Part shown: positions 1 to 7,536 of the stretch, piece after piece | Numbering within the stretch: position 1 is the stretch's first letter | How the letters are laid out: every line of letters starts with the position of its first letter | From: Stappia sediminis | GTDB taxonomy: Bacteria > Pseudomonadota > Alphaproteobacteria > Rhizobiales > Stappiaceae | DNA: 64,000 nucleotides | Assembly (NCBI RefSeq): GCF_009826895.1 | Contig: NZ_WUMV01000003.1 | Span: forward strand, 637,501 to 701,500 | Direction of reading: 5' to 3' | Notes under the pieces: generated by a model | The model's input: the letters and a program-made list of their open reading frames with translations, nothing else | The model's database searches: none | What the model was told of the DNA's origin: nothing | Position numbers and translations under genes: made by a program

Positions 1-401
1 TAACGGGAACATTCGTATCGGGCTTAGTGACGGTATTCCGGCTGTTTACCATGATCCTGTTGGCGACACTCGTAACCTTTACCACGCGCATGGAGGATAT
101 GCTCGATGCGTTAAATCCTGTCCTGACACCATTGAATTTCATAGGTATATCGAGCCGAAGGATCGCTTTGGCGATTGCATTGGTGATACGCTTCACTCCG
201 GTCTTGATTGGATTGGCGGAAGAATTGGGTGCGGCCTACAGGGCGCGCACGGGAAAGCGCGCCGGACCTCGGTTGACTGCGCCTTTTGCCGTACTGGCAT
301 TGCGTACCGCCGATCATGTATCAGAAGCGCTCGCCGCTCGCGGCGGTGCGGATGGCTTCGAAGATACAGCTGAATTCGACGGAGGATTGCCGAAAAAATG
401 A
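1..401 (+). CDS. bioN: Biotin ECF transporter transmembrane subunit BioN (5' end missing)
   Basis: EcfT-type inner-membrane subunit that couples ATP hydrolysis by BioM to biotin uptake through BioY. The true start lies left of the window: the frame is open from base 3, and the first in-frame start (GTG at 27) falls inside a hydrophobic helix, so I do not accept it. 132 residues are visible. They contain hydrophobic helices, a basic stretch (YRARTGKRAG) and the short AARGG motif near the C-terminus, matching the Ala-Arg-Gly coupling motif of EcfT proteins. The stop overlaps the bioY start by four bases (ATGA), so the two are translationally coupled. An ATPase gene (bioM) would be expected just upstream. 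The identification rests on this motif together with bioY. Confidence 0.85.
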   Translation, partial: TGTFVSGLVTVFRLFTMILLATLVTFTTRMEDMLDALNPVLTPLNFIGISSRRIALAIALVIRFTPVLIGLAEELGAAYRARTGKRAGPRLTAPFAVLALRTADHVSEALAARGGADGFEDTAEFDGGLPKK

Positions 402-955
402 GCAATGACAGGACGCTCGTCTATGTTTCCCTATACGCAGCGCTCATTGCGGCGTTGGGTCTCTTTCCCTTGTTTCACATACCATTTCTGGGCGGCGTTC
501 CGATCACTGCGCAAACATTGGGTGTCATGTTGGCAGGCGTTATGCTCGGGCCGATGCGTGGAGCGTTTGCGGTAGTCCTTTTCCTGTTTCTTGTGGCGAT
601 CGGTGCGCCGCTACTTGCCGGCGGGCGCGGCGGACTTGGCGTGTTCGCTGGTCCCTCGGCGGGGTTCTTGATCGGGTGGCCTGTTGGTGCTTTTGTCGCC
701 GGAGCTCTAATGAGGGGCATGAGGCGACGTTCGGTTATCGTCTCGGCGGCAATTTCGGCAGCGATTGGTGGCATTGGCGTTGTCTATCTATTTGGTATTC
801 CGGGGCTTGTGGTCCTGGCTGATCTGTCATTCGGGCAAGCGGCGCTTGGCAGTTTGGTCTACATCCCTGGCGATCTTATAAAAGTGGCGTTGACGGCGGT
901 GATTGCCGAATCGGTCGCACGTGGCCTTCCAGGCGCATTGGTGTCGCGGGCATGA
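398..955 (+). CDS. bioY: Biotin transporter substrate-binding subunit BioY
   Basis: S-component of a biotin ECF transporter, an integral membrane protein that binds biotin. The product is 185 residues, the usual BioY length, with about six hydrophobic helices. BioY-typical motifs are visible: PITAQTLGVMLAG near residue 30-45 and GPSAGFLIGW near residue 85-95. It overlaps bioN upstream and the acyl-CoA ligase downstream, each by ATGA, so the three are one tightly coupled transcript. In Alphaproteobacteria such operons are often under the biotin repressor BioR, but the promoter lies outside the window and I see no operator here. Confidence 0.93.
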   Translation: MSNDRTLVYVSLYAALIAALGLFPLFHIPFLGGVPITAQTLGVMLAGVMLGPMRGAFAVVLFLFLVAIGAPLLAGGRGGLGVFAGPSAGFLIGWPVGAFVAGALMRGMRRRSVIVSAAISAAIGGIGVVYLFGIPGLVVLADLSFGQAALGSLVYIPGDLIKVALTAVIAESVARGLPGALVSRA

Positions 956-2364
956 GTTATGTCGGCGCGCCGATTGCGGATCACGCGCGCCGGTGTGCAG
1001 ACGAGATAGCGCTCGTCGCCGGGAATGACAGCCTGACCTGGGCGGACCTCGAGGCAATCGTCAATGCGATAGCGCGGCAAGCGGCGGGTAGCGCGCCTGC
1101 CGGGGCGCGCGTGGTTCTGGACCTCAAGGACCCGAGCGATCTCCTGGTGTCAATGATCGCGACGATGCGGACGGGGCAGGTCGCGATCATCCCGGATCCG
1201 AACTGGAGCGAAGGGCTGATGAACGCCCTGAAGCGCGTGGCCGAAGCTTCTCTTGCTCCGCAAGATATTGAAAATGCAGATAAATCCGAGAACAAGCTGC
1301 ATCCCGCTCCCAAACCGGAAGACGCTTTTTATATAGGCTTCACCTCTGGCTCGACCGGGTATCCCAAGGCCTTCCGGCGTTCGCACCGTTCCTGGCTCGC
1401 GAGCTTCAAGGCGGCGGAAGAGGCCTTCGGCTTATCCCCGGACGACCGGATCATGGTTCCGGGCGGCCTGTCGCATTCCCTCCACCTTTTCGCAGCGGTT
1501 CATGGCCTTCACCTTGGCGCGACGGTTCACCTCGTCAAAAAGTTTTCCCCGCGCAGCGTATTGACGACCATGATCGAGCGAAAATGCACGACGCTTTACG
1601 CGACGCCAACGCAGATGCAGCTTCTGTGCCGCGCCGCGCTTGCCGAAGGCCTCGAATTTCCATCGCTGAGGAGAATTCTGATCAGCGGATCAAAGGTGAC
1701 TGAGAAATCCAGAGGCGTCATTCTCGACGCCTTTCGTTCCGTGCAGGTTTTCGAGTTCTACGGAACGTCGGAAACCAGCTTCGTCGCCTGCAGAACATCG
1801 CAAGAAGTTATCCCCGCCGGCTCCGCAGGGCGGATAATGCCGGGCGTCGAGGTGGAGGTGCGCCGCGAAGACGGCACGATATGCCGGCCGGGCGAAACGG
1901 ATGTGATCTGGGTGAAGAGCGACCAGGTTTTCGATGGCTATGAATTCGGAGAGGACAGCGAAACCCGTTTCGAGGATGGCTGGCTGACGGTTGGCGACTG
2001 CGGCTGGTTCGACGCGGAAGGCAACCTCTTCGTCAGCGGGCGGCGCAAGCGCATGCTGGTGAGCGCGGGCGTGAACGTCTTCGCCGAGGAGATCGAGCGG
2101 GTGCTCGAAAGCCTGCCCGATATCGAAGCGGCGGCGGCCTTCGGCATCGACGACGAATTGCGGGGTACGCGGATCGTGGCGGTGGTCTCGACCAAATCGG
2201 ATATCAGCGAGGCGGAGCTGCGCCGTGCCTGCCTGCAGCAACTTCCCTCGATCAAGGTGCCACGACGGATTTTCTGCGTGAAGGACTGGCCGCTGACGCC
2301 TGGCGGAAAGTCCGATCTTCTGCAACTCAAAGTAATGGCGACCGAGCGGGACGCGGCACCTTGA
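952..2364 (+). CDS. AMP-forming acyl-CoA synthetase / acid-CoA ligase
   Basis: Class I adenylate-forming enzyme of 470 residues, expected to activate a carboxylic acid with ATP and CoA. Visible motifs are the A3 phosphate-binding loop GFTSGSTGYPKAF (about residue 128-140), the A5 motif FYGTSETSF, the hinge region DGWLTVGDCGWFDAEGN, and the C-terminal catalytic lysine in PLTPGGKSDL. It is somewhat short for the family but complete. The start overlaps the bioY stop (ATGA) and the stop overlaps the thiolase TTG start. Placement in a biotin uptake operon suggests, by inference only, a substrate tied to biotin or pimelate metabolism. A general fatty or aryl acid ligase cannot be excluded. Confidence 0.85.
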   Translation: MSYVGAPIADHARRCADEIALVAGNDSLTWADLEAIVNAIARQAAGSAPAGARVVLDLKDPSDLLVSMIATMRTGQVAIIPDPNWSEGLMNALKRVAEASLAPQDIENADKSENKLHPAPKPEDAFYIGFTSGSTGYPKAFRRSHRSWLASFKAAEEAFGLSPDDRIMVPGGLSHSLHLFAAVHGLHLGATVHLVKKFSPRSVLTTMIERKCTTLYATPTQMQLLCRAALAEGLEFPSLRRILISGSKVTEKSRGVILDAFRSVQVFEFYGTSETSFVACRTSQEVIPAGSAGRIMPGVEVEVRREDGTICRPGETDVIWVKSDQVFDGYEFGEDSETRFEDGWLTVGDCGWFDAEGNLFVSGRRKRMLVSAGVNVFAEEIERVLESLPDIEAAAAFGIDDELRGTRIVAVVSTKSDISEAELRRACLQQLPSIKVPRRIFCVKDWPLTPGGKSDLLQLKVMATERDAAP

Positions 2365-3503
2365 CCCGGCCTGCCTTCGTTGTCGCGGGCAAGCGCAGTG
2401 CGGTCGTCCCGCGCGGCGGGGCGTTCAAGGCGATTGAGGTCGATGAACTCGCCGCGCCGGTGATCGAACGTTGCCTGAGTTCAGCCGGAATAATTCCGGA
2501 CTTGATCGATGAGGTGATCGTCGGCAATGGGCTCTACGCCGGCGGCAACCCGGCAAGACGGGTCGCGCTTCTCGCAGGCATTCCGGAAAGCGTTTCGGCA
2601 ACCACGCTCGACCGGCAGTGTTGTTCCGGCCTTGACGCGCTTGCGCATGCGGCGCGACTGATCGCGACAGGTGAAGCGGAGTGCGTGCTGGCCGGCGGCG
2701 TGGAAAGCTTTTCCCGGTCGCCACTGAGGTTGAAGAGGCCGCTTCATACCGGCGAGGCTCCGGAACCCTATGACAGGCCCCCCTTTTCTCCATGGCCGGA
2801 GCGGGACCCGGATATGGCCGAAGCTGCGGCCAATCTTGCGAAGGCTTGGAGAATTTCGACGGAACGGCAGATCGATTGGACATGCGACAGCCACCGCAAG
2901 GCGCTAAGGGCGCAAGAGGCAGGCACACTGGCGGGGGAAATCGTCCCGCTCAACGACACGACCGAAGATGCTTATACGCGCAAACTGTCGGCGGCGGTGT
3001 GCCGGCGCTCGAAGCGACTTGCGGGTGATGAGGAGACCGGTGTCCTGGCGGCAACGACGGCGGTTGAAGCCGACGCGGCGGCATTCGTCATCGTCGTTTC
3101 GGAAAGGTTGGCCGGCAAAATCTCAGCCGATCACGCCGTTCGAGTGCTGGGAATCACGACCTCGGGAGGAGACCCGAGTCTTCCCGGCCTTGCCCCCATC
3201 GGCGCGACGAGGCGGCTTTTTGAGAGGTGCGGCATCGGCGCTGCCCACATCGTCGTCGCGGAGGTCATGGAAGCCTATGCGGCCCAGGCGATCGCCTGCG
3301 TCGATGCGCTTGAGCTCGATCCCGAAATCGTCAATCGGGGCGGAGGGGCACTTGCTCGCGGACACCCTATCGGCGCTTCCGGCGCGGTGCTGGCCGTGAG
3401 GCTTTTCGAGGAATTGCGCCGGGAAGACGAGGATGCGAAAGGACTTGCAACCATAGCAGCCGCCGGCGGACTGGCCACATCGGTCCTGCTCGCCCGTGTC
3501 TAG
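2361..3503 (+). CDS. Thiolase-family protein with substituted active-site residues
   Basis: Thiolase-fold protein of 380 residues starting at a TTG that overlaps the ligase stop. The nucleophilic cysteine is present (DRQCCSGLDA, Cys87) and so is the GHPIGASG histidine loop. Two other conserved positions differ. The usual NEAF block reads MEAY (EVMEAYAAQ). The C-terminal motif that normally carries the second catalytic cysteine (LCIGGG) reads IAAAGG, so alanine replaces cysteine. Classical Claisen condensation or thiolysis may therefore be impaired. The operon position suggests it acts on the acyl-CoA made by the preceding ligase. The TAG stop is also the first triplet of an intergenic repeat. 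The family is certain; the reaction is not. Confidence 0.85.
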   Translation: MTRPAFVVAGKRSAVVPRGGAFKAIEVDELAAPVIERCLSSAGIIPDLIDEVIVGNGLYAGGNPARRVALLAGIPESVSATTLDRQCCSGLDALAHAARLIATGEAECVLAGGVESFSRSPLRLKRPLHTGEAPEPYDRPPFSPWPERDPDMAEAAANLAKAWRISTERQIDWTCDSHRKALRAQEAGTLAGEIVPLNDTTEDAYTRKLSAAVCRRSKRLAGDEETGVLAATTAVEADAAAFVIVVSERLAGKISADHAVRVLGITTSGGDPSLPGLAPIGATRRLFERCGIGAAHIVVAEVMEAYAAQAIACVDALELDPEIVNRGGGALARGHPIGASGAVLAVRLFEELRREDEDAKGLATIAAAGGLATSVLLARV

Positions 3504-3555
3504 AGCGCTTTCCGACCGGATGGGATCATCCAGTCGATAAGAATCTGCGTTTGCG
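3501..3555 (+). repeat. Short intergenic repeat beginning TAGAGCGCTTTCC
   Basis: The 3' end of the thiolase gene runs straight into TAGAGCGCTTTCCGACCGG, followed by ATCCAGTCGATAAGAATC. From memory, this type of sequence recurs between genes in Hyphomicrobiales genomes. The same first 13 bases occur in the opposite orientation at 60037-60049, where they again supply a gene stop. The rest of the 3504-3818 gap shows no convincing gene; a good Shine-Dalgarno (GGGGAG) lies at its end for the next gene. Confidence 0.6.
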
Positions 3556-3818
3556 CCGTCGAATTGTTGACCGGCCCGCCGCGCATTCCACGTTCGCGAT
3601 TCCAGTCCTGGCCTGACCGCAATATCCTGAAGTATCAAAGAAGTTTACGCCCCTTGGGCTAACGTCGAGTTAGTACCAATCTTCACAGATGAGATCATCG
3701 TACTAACATACCAGCGAGGCTTTTTTCCTGTGAGGGTGCGGCATCCTTCCTGGAAAATCGCAAACCGACGCTTCTTTCGGGAAATTGCGAAAGATGCCGC
3801 CAGCTGGGGAGATCGACT

Positions 3819-5345
3819 GTGAAACCATGCGCCAAATATGTAGCCAGCATTTCGCTCGCGGTATCATTCGGTATCAACGTTCCTGCGTGGGCGGATGAAA
3901 AGCAGGACTTTTCGTCGTTGCAGATGCAGGGCGTTGAGCAAGTAACGATTGATGTCGATCTCGATGGCGCTGTAGAGCGGCTGTCCAGGGCCGTTCAATT
4001 TCCGACTATTTCGAACCAGGATCGAAACGATTTCGATACCAAGGCGTTTGACGACTATCACCAATTCCTCGTGGAAGCTTATCCCAATGTTCACAAGACC
4101 CTGAAAAGGGAAGTCCTGGGGGACCCTCGTCCATACAGCTTGCTTTACACGTGGGAAGGCAAGAACCCTGACCTGCCGCCTGCGCTGTTTTATGCGCATC
4201 AGGATGTAGTGCCGGTGCCGGATGATTCCCGTGATCAGTGGATGCAGGAGCCTTTTTCCGGAGCGGTTGCAGATGGCTATATCTGGGGCCGGGGCGTGCT
4301 GGACGACAAGAACCAGATCCACGGCATTCTCGAAGCGGCCGAAATGAAGATCAAGGAAGGCTGGCAGCCTTCCCGGACATTGTATTTCGTCTTTGGTCAG
4401 GATGAAGAAGTGGGCGGGCCGGAAGGCGCCAGGTACATTGCCGATGTCCTGGAACAGCGTGGAATCAAAAGATTTGCCTTTGTTCTCGATGAATCGGCAC
4501 CGCTGATACCGGGCGTATTTCCTGGTATTCCGGATAACACAGCGCTCATCGGCATCGCGCAAAAAGGCTATATCAGCCTTGAGCTGGCCGTGCATGGCGT
4601 TGGCGGACACTCCTCGCAACCTCCTGAAGAATCAAACATCGGGATATTGGCGAAGGCCGTCACAAAACTCGAAGATGCTCAATTCCCCTATCGGATTCAT
4701 GAGGCTGTTCGCCATCAGTACCGCTACATGGGCCCTGAGTTGGATGAAGCCAAACAGCCGATGTATGCCGCGGTTGCCTTTGGGAAAGACGGTGAAATGA
4801 CCGACCTCGAAAAGCAATTCATCGAGGAAATGGCTTCCGATCAAGTCACGAGAGCCATGCTGCACACCACGATAGCCGTTACCATGTTCAACGCCGGCAT
4901 CAAGGACAATGTGCTGCCGCCCTCGGCGACCGCAGTGGTCAATTTCAGGCCAATGCCCGGCGATACGCCCGAGGTGATAATCGAGCATGTCAAAAAGGCC
5001 ATTGACGATGATCGCATCACCGTCAGGGACATTTCCGCGTCCACTCCCGCCACCAACGTGGCCAATCCGGACGGCGACGGGTACAAGGCGCTTGAAAAAA
5101 CCATACGCCAGATATGGGGCAATGATCTTATCGTGGCGCCATTCTTTGTGATTGGCGGCTCGGATTCCAAGCATTTCCAAGCGCGTGATTTCGCTCCCGA
5201 TGTTTACACCATCACGGGAATCCAGCTTGAATCAATGAAGGAGTTTGCCGGTTTTCATGGCGTCAATGAACGCATCAAAGTGGATGAGTATGGAAAGACA
5301 ATCGGGTTCTTTTATCGGCTAATGGACAATCTGGAAGATCTGTAG
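3819..5345 (+). CDS. Exported M20-family zinc carboxypeptidase/deacylase
   Basis: Metallopeptidase of the M20 family, 508 residues, resembling long CPS1/Gly-X carboxypeptidase-type members. The GTG start has a strong GGGGAG eight bases upstream. A signal peptide ends around NVPAWA/DEKQ, so the enzyme is exported to the periplasm. Zinc and catalytic motifs are visible: HQDVVPVP (first His and Asp), GRGVLDDK (bridging Asp), DEEVGGPEGA (catalytic and zinc Glu), DESAP, and a late SDSKHF histidine. It stands alone, with repeat sequence on the left and a decayed GFA fragment on the right. Its third codon positions look less GC-rich than most neighbours, which may mean acquisition by transfer. The substrate is probably N-acyl amino acids or small peptides (inferred). 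Confidence 0.88.
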   Translation: MKPCAKYVASISLAVSFGINVPAWADEKQDFSSLQMQGVEQVTIDVDLDGAVERLSRAVQFPTISNQDRNDFDTKAFDDYHQFLVEAYPNVHKTLKREVLGDPRPYSLLYTWEGKNPDLPPALFYAHQDVVPVPDDSRDQWMQEPFSGAVADGYIWGRGVLDDKNQIHGILEAAEMKIKEGWQPSRTLYFVFGQDEEVGGPEGARYIADVLEQRGIKRFAFVLDESAPLIPGVFPGIPDNTALIGIAQKGYISLELAVHGVGGHSSQPPEESNIGILAKAVTKLEDAQFPYRIHEAVRHQYRYMGPELDEAKQPMYAAVAFGKDGEMTDLEKQFIEEMASDQVTRAMLHTTIAVTMFNAGIKDNVLPPSATAVVNFRPMPGDTPEVIIEHVKKAIDDDRITVRDISASTPATNVANPDGDGYKALEKTIRQIWGNDLIVAPFFVIGGSDSKHFQARDFAPDVYTITGIQLESMKEFAGFHGVNERIKVDEYGKTIGFFYRLMDNLEDL

Positions 5346-5394
5346 AACGGCGACGAACTTCCGTTCGGCGATCCCGTTCGCGTCCTCCCTGCCA

Positions 5395-5471
5395 CCAACG
5401 GCAAGCCCGCGAAGGCCGGGATAAAGGGACCGCAGCCTGGCCATTTCTTCTACCCATCCTGCATGAGTGGG
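5395..5471 (+). pseudogene. Decayed fragment of a GFA-family (CENP-V fold) gene
   Basis: By hand alignment about 63 of 77 bases match 6621-6697 of the intact GFA gene downstream. In frame it reads TNGKPAKAGIKGP then HFFYPSCMS, against TKGKPVKGGIKGP and HFFCPSCMS. The first cysteine of the CPSC zinc motif has become tyrosine. The 5' half of a GFA gene is absent: the M20 peptidase stop lies 50 bases upstream. The 3' end is cut by a palindromic repeat. It cannot make a functional protein. Confidence 0.75.
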
Positions 5472-5518
5472 AGTATGTCCCGCCAAATCCGGATTTGATC
5501 TGGCGGGATGTGCTCCGG
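5471..5518. repeat. Palindromic repeat element (partial copy)
   Basis: A nested inverted repeat: TCCCGCCA at 5478-5485 pairs with TGGCGGGA at 5501-5508, and a perfect CAAATCCGGATTTG palindrome lies between. Flanking GTATGTCCC and GGGATGTGCT match the AGCATATCCC edge of the longer repeats at 6022 and 59935. It sits between the GFA fragment and the ribH2 stop and could act as a terminator in either direction. Confidence 0.6.
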
Positions 5519-5523
5519 GAGAT

Positions 5524-5958
5524 TTAAGCGGCAAGATCGGCCCGTAATTTCGTCATGGCTTGCGCAGCATTCGCTGCTTCGCGCCCTTTCTGGACGAAGT
5601 GCCGCTTGAAAATATCTATGTGGTGCTCCGTTTCCTGAAACTGATGTGGTGTCAGGGATACCGAAAGCACGGGAACGCCGGATTCCATGCCGGCCTGCAT
5701 CAGGCCGTTCACGACCGCTTGCGCTACGAAATCATGCCGGTAGATGCCGCCGTCAACGACCAGCGCGGCCGCGGCTACGGCCGCATATCGGCCTGTCTTT
5801 GCCAGTTCCCGCGCCAGCAGGGGCATTTCGAAGGCGCCGGGCACATTGAAGACATCGACCTGTTCCGACGGGATTACCTGGCAAAACCCGGCCAAAGCCT
5901 GATCGACAATATCGGCGTGCCAGCTCGCCTTGATGAATGCGTATCGGGTGTGTGTCAT
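5524..5958 (-). CDS. ribH2: 6,7-dimethyl-8-ribityllumazine synthase, type II
   Basis: Lumazine synthase condenses 5-amino-6-ribitylamino-uracil with 3,4-dihydroxy-2-butanone 4-phosphate in riboflavin synthesis. The 144-residue product has the family blocks NVPGAFEMPLLA, AALVVDGGIYRHDFVAQAV and SVSLTPHQFQ. The GGIYRHDFVA block resembles the RibH2 (type II) form known from Brucella and rhizobia. An AAGGAG ribosome site lies just before the ATG. The gene stands alone behind an FMN riboswitch on the same strand, so expression should fall when FMN is plentiful. A paralogue (ribH1) in a rib operon elsewhere is likely but not in this window. Confidence 0.95.
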   Translation of the reverse strand: MTHTRYAFIKASWHADIVDQALAGFCQVIPSEQVDVFNVPGAFEMPLLARELAKTGRYAAVAAAALVVDGGIYRHDFVAQAVVNGLMQAGMESGVPVLSVSLTPHQFQETEHHIDIFKRHFVQKGREAANAAQAMTKLRADLAA

Positions 5959-6021
5959 AGAGATCTCCTTTGTAACGACACGTCACCCAAGGCGATCACA
6001 TGCACAACGGCCGACAAGGCT

Positions 6022-6136
6022 CCGGAGCGCTTGTCCTGAAAGCGGGACCGCTTTCGGGATCAGAGCTCGCTCCAGGATCAACGCCTTGGGCATATCACTG
6101 CCGCCAATTCCGATCCGGATTTGACGGGATATGCTT
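6022..6136 (-). repeat. About 115-bp intergenic repeat inside the ribH2 leader
   Basis: Read on the minus strand it begins AGCATATCCCGTCAAATCC and ends near GACAAGCGCTCC. It is clearly homologous to the plus-strand copy at 59935-60050, with shared blocks AGCATATCCCG, CTGGAGCGA and the hairpin GAAAGCG-NNNN-CGCTTTC. It lies between the FMN aptamer and the ribH2 start, where the riboswitch expression platform should be. Confidence 0.65.
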
Positions 6137-6147
6137 CAGCCGTACGC

Positions 6148-6290
6148 ACGTTCTCTTCCATCCGGACTGTAACCGTCGGCCCAGGAGTTGCACCTGGTCT
6201 GCTGACCCTTCCATAAGGAAGGCGCTCGCGGGCTCGCAGCATGACTGCTCACCGCCGGTGGGGACTTTCACCCCGCCCTGAGAACGGAAG
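6148..6290 (-). ncRNA. FMN riboswitch (RFN element) controlling ribH2
   Basis: On the minus strand the conserved RFN blocks appear in order: TCAGGGCGGGGTGAAAGTCC, CCACCGGCGGT, AGCCCGCGAGCG, GGTCAGCAGACC, CAACTCCTGGGCCGACGGTT and ACAGTCCGGATGG, closing with AGAGAACG. These match the FMN aptamer consensus nearly base for base. It lies about 190 bases upstream of the ribH2 start and must act on that gene, since the next gene on the right is on the opposite strand. The platform between aptamer and gene contains a repeat copy, so termination versus translational control cannot be decided by eye. Confidence 0.96.
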
Positions 6291-6448
6291 GACTATTCTC
6301 GCAAAGCAGCCGGGTTTGCAAGTGGTAGTGCAGGAAGGCTTACGTCTTGGGGCGGCGTCCGGGGTTGAATCTGCCGGCGGAAGGCGAAACGTCCTGCATA
6401 CCGGGCGGTTTCAAGAATCAATATGTCGATCCATGGAGGACTGAAGTA

Positions 6449-6901
6449 ATGAATGGCAACCGTTTCCCGCTCCTAGGCACGTGTCGATGCGGGAAAATTG
6501 AAATAGAAGTCACCGCACCCCCTTTCATGACCGCGGCCTGCCACTGCGAGGGCTGCCGGAAGATGAGTTCCAGCGCCTATTCCCTGACCGCGATGTTTCC
6601 GGCGCAAGCCTTGCGCGTCACGAAGGGCAAGCCTGTGAAGGGCGGGATAAAGGGGCCGGAGCTCGACCATTTCTTCTGCCCGTCCTGCATGAGCTGGATG
6701 TTCACGCGGATCACGGGCATCGACGATTTCGTCAACGTGCGCCCGACGATGTTCGACGAGCCGGAATGGACGCGGCCCTTCATCGAGACGATGACGGCCG
6801 AAAAGCTGCCCTGGGTGGAAACGCCTGCCCGGCACAGCTACAAGGCATTTCCGCCGATGGAAGATTTTCAAAGGCTCATGCGGGAGTTCGCCGAGCGGTG
6901 A
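6449..6901 (+). CDS. GFA-family (CENP-V fold) zinc protein
   Basis: Small protein of 150 residues in the glutathione-dependent formaldehyde-activating (GFA) family, with a Mis18/CENP-V zinc fold. Zinc-ligand cysteines are visible in GTCRCGKI (12, 14), ACHCEGC (31, 33, 36) and HFFCPSC. I chose the ATG at 6449 because GGAGGA lies eight bases upstream; the frame is open further left, but that part overlaps the riboswitch region. Most members have no proven enzyme activity, so a thiol or formaldehyde role is only a family guess. A damaged second copy lies at 5395-5471. It stands alone between a divergent riboswitch and a convergent GNAT gene. Confidence 0.85.
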   Translation: MNGNRFPLLGTCRCGKIEIEVTAPPFMTAACHCEGCRKMSSSAYSLTAMFPAQALRVTKGKPVKGGIKGPELDHFFCPSCMSWMFTRITGIDDFVNVRPTMFDEPEWTRPFIETMTAEKLPWVETPARHSYKAFPPMEDFQRLMREFAER

Positions 6902-6932
6902 CGATCGCCTGTGGGCGTGGTTCGGCGGGCGG

Positions 6933-7418
6933 CTACTCGGTGTCCAGGCGATACTTCAGGAATGTGCTGCCGGCGTAGTCCACCTCGCCGACGAATGCGG
7001 CACCGAGACGCTCAAGCCAGCGCAGATGCTTTCGCGATGGCGGCAGGAGGAACGTCACGAAAGGAATGCGCTCGTCCGACTTCGCGAAAGCGAGGGCCTT
7101 GCGGGCGATCCGCGTACCAAGGCCGAAGCTTTCGGGTTTCAGCACCAGGCCGAAATCCCATTCGTCGCCCTCTTTCTGAAACCCGCCCCATCCGGCGTAG
7201 GCACCGCCACACAGAATCGCCCAATGGCCGAGACCGTCACGGCGCCAGCAATCTTCCTTCGCCTTGACGAAATCATCGCAAATTTGCCGGTCCCAGCGCC
7301 CGGTGAGGAGGGGCATATGCTCTGCGACGCGGGGGTCGTTCATATGCGCGAGGATTTCCTCAGGCGAGATTTCCGGCAGCCTTGCGAAAGTGATTTCCTG
7401 TGGTGAAGCGATCGTCAA
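6933..7418 (-). CDS. GNAT-family N-acetyltransferase
   Basis: Acetyl-CoA-dependent N-acetyltransferase of the RimJ/RimL type, about 161 residues. The central block HWAILCGGAYAGWGGFQ, then DFGLVLKPESFGLGTRIARK with the acetyl-CoA loop, and a C-terminal LERLGAAFVGEVDYAGS are typical. The open frame extends far upstream into the CRTAC1 gene, so the start is uncertain. I placed it at the TTG at 7418, just before the conserved EITFARLPEI segment; no strong ribosome site is visible. It follows the CRTAC1 gene on the same strand after about 118 bases. The substrate is unknown. Confidence 0.8.
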   Translation of the reverse strand: MTIASPQEITFARLPEISPEEILAHMNDPRVAEHMPLLTGRWDRQICDDFVKAKEDCWRRDGLGHWAILCGGAYAGWGGFQKEGDEWDFGLVLKPESFGLGTRIARKALAFAKSDERIPFVTFLLPPSRKHLRWLERLGAAFVGEVDYAGSTFLKYRLDTE

Positions 7419-7536
7419 AGGGGTTAGGTCCGTGCAGGGGTGAGGGGCCGGTTGGCAGGGCAAGGAGCTACCACCGGGAAGGACGCGCCGGAAGCGTTGA
7501 ATGTCTATCTCAACGTCATTTGATCGGTGGGTACGC

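Noticed and set aside
6000-6444. Small plus-strand open frames between ribH2 and the GFA gene
   Set aside because: The region is fully explained by a repeat and an FMN riboswitch on the minus strand, and the frames have no ribosome site or recognisable sequence.
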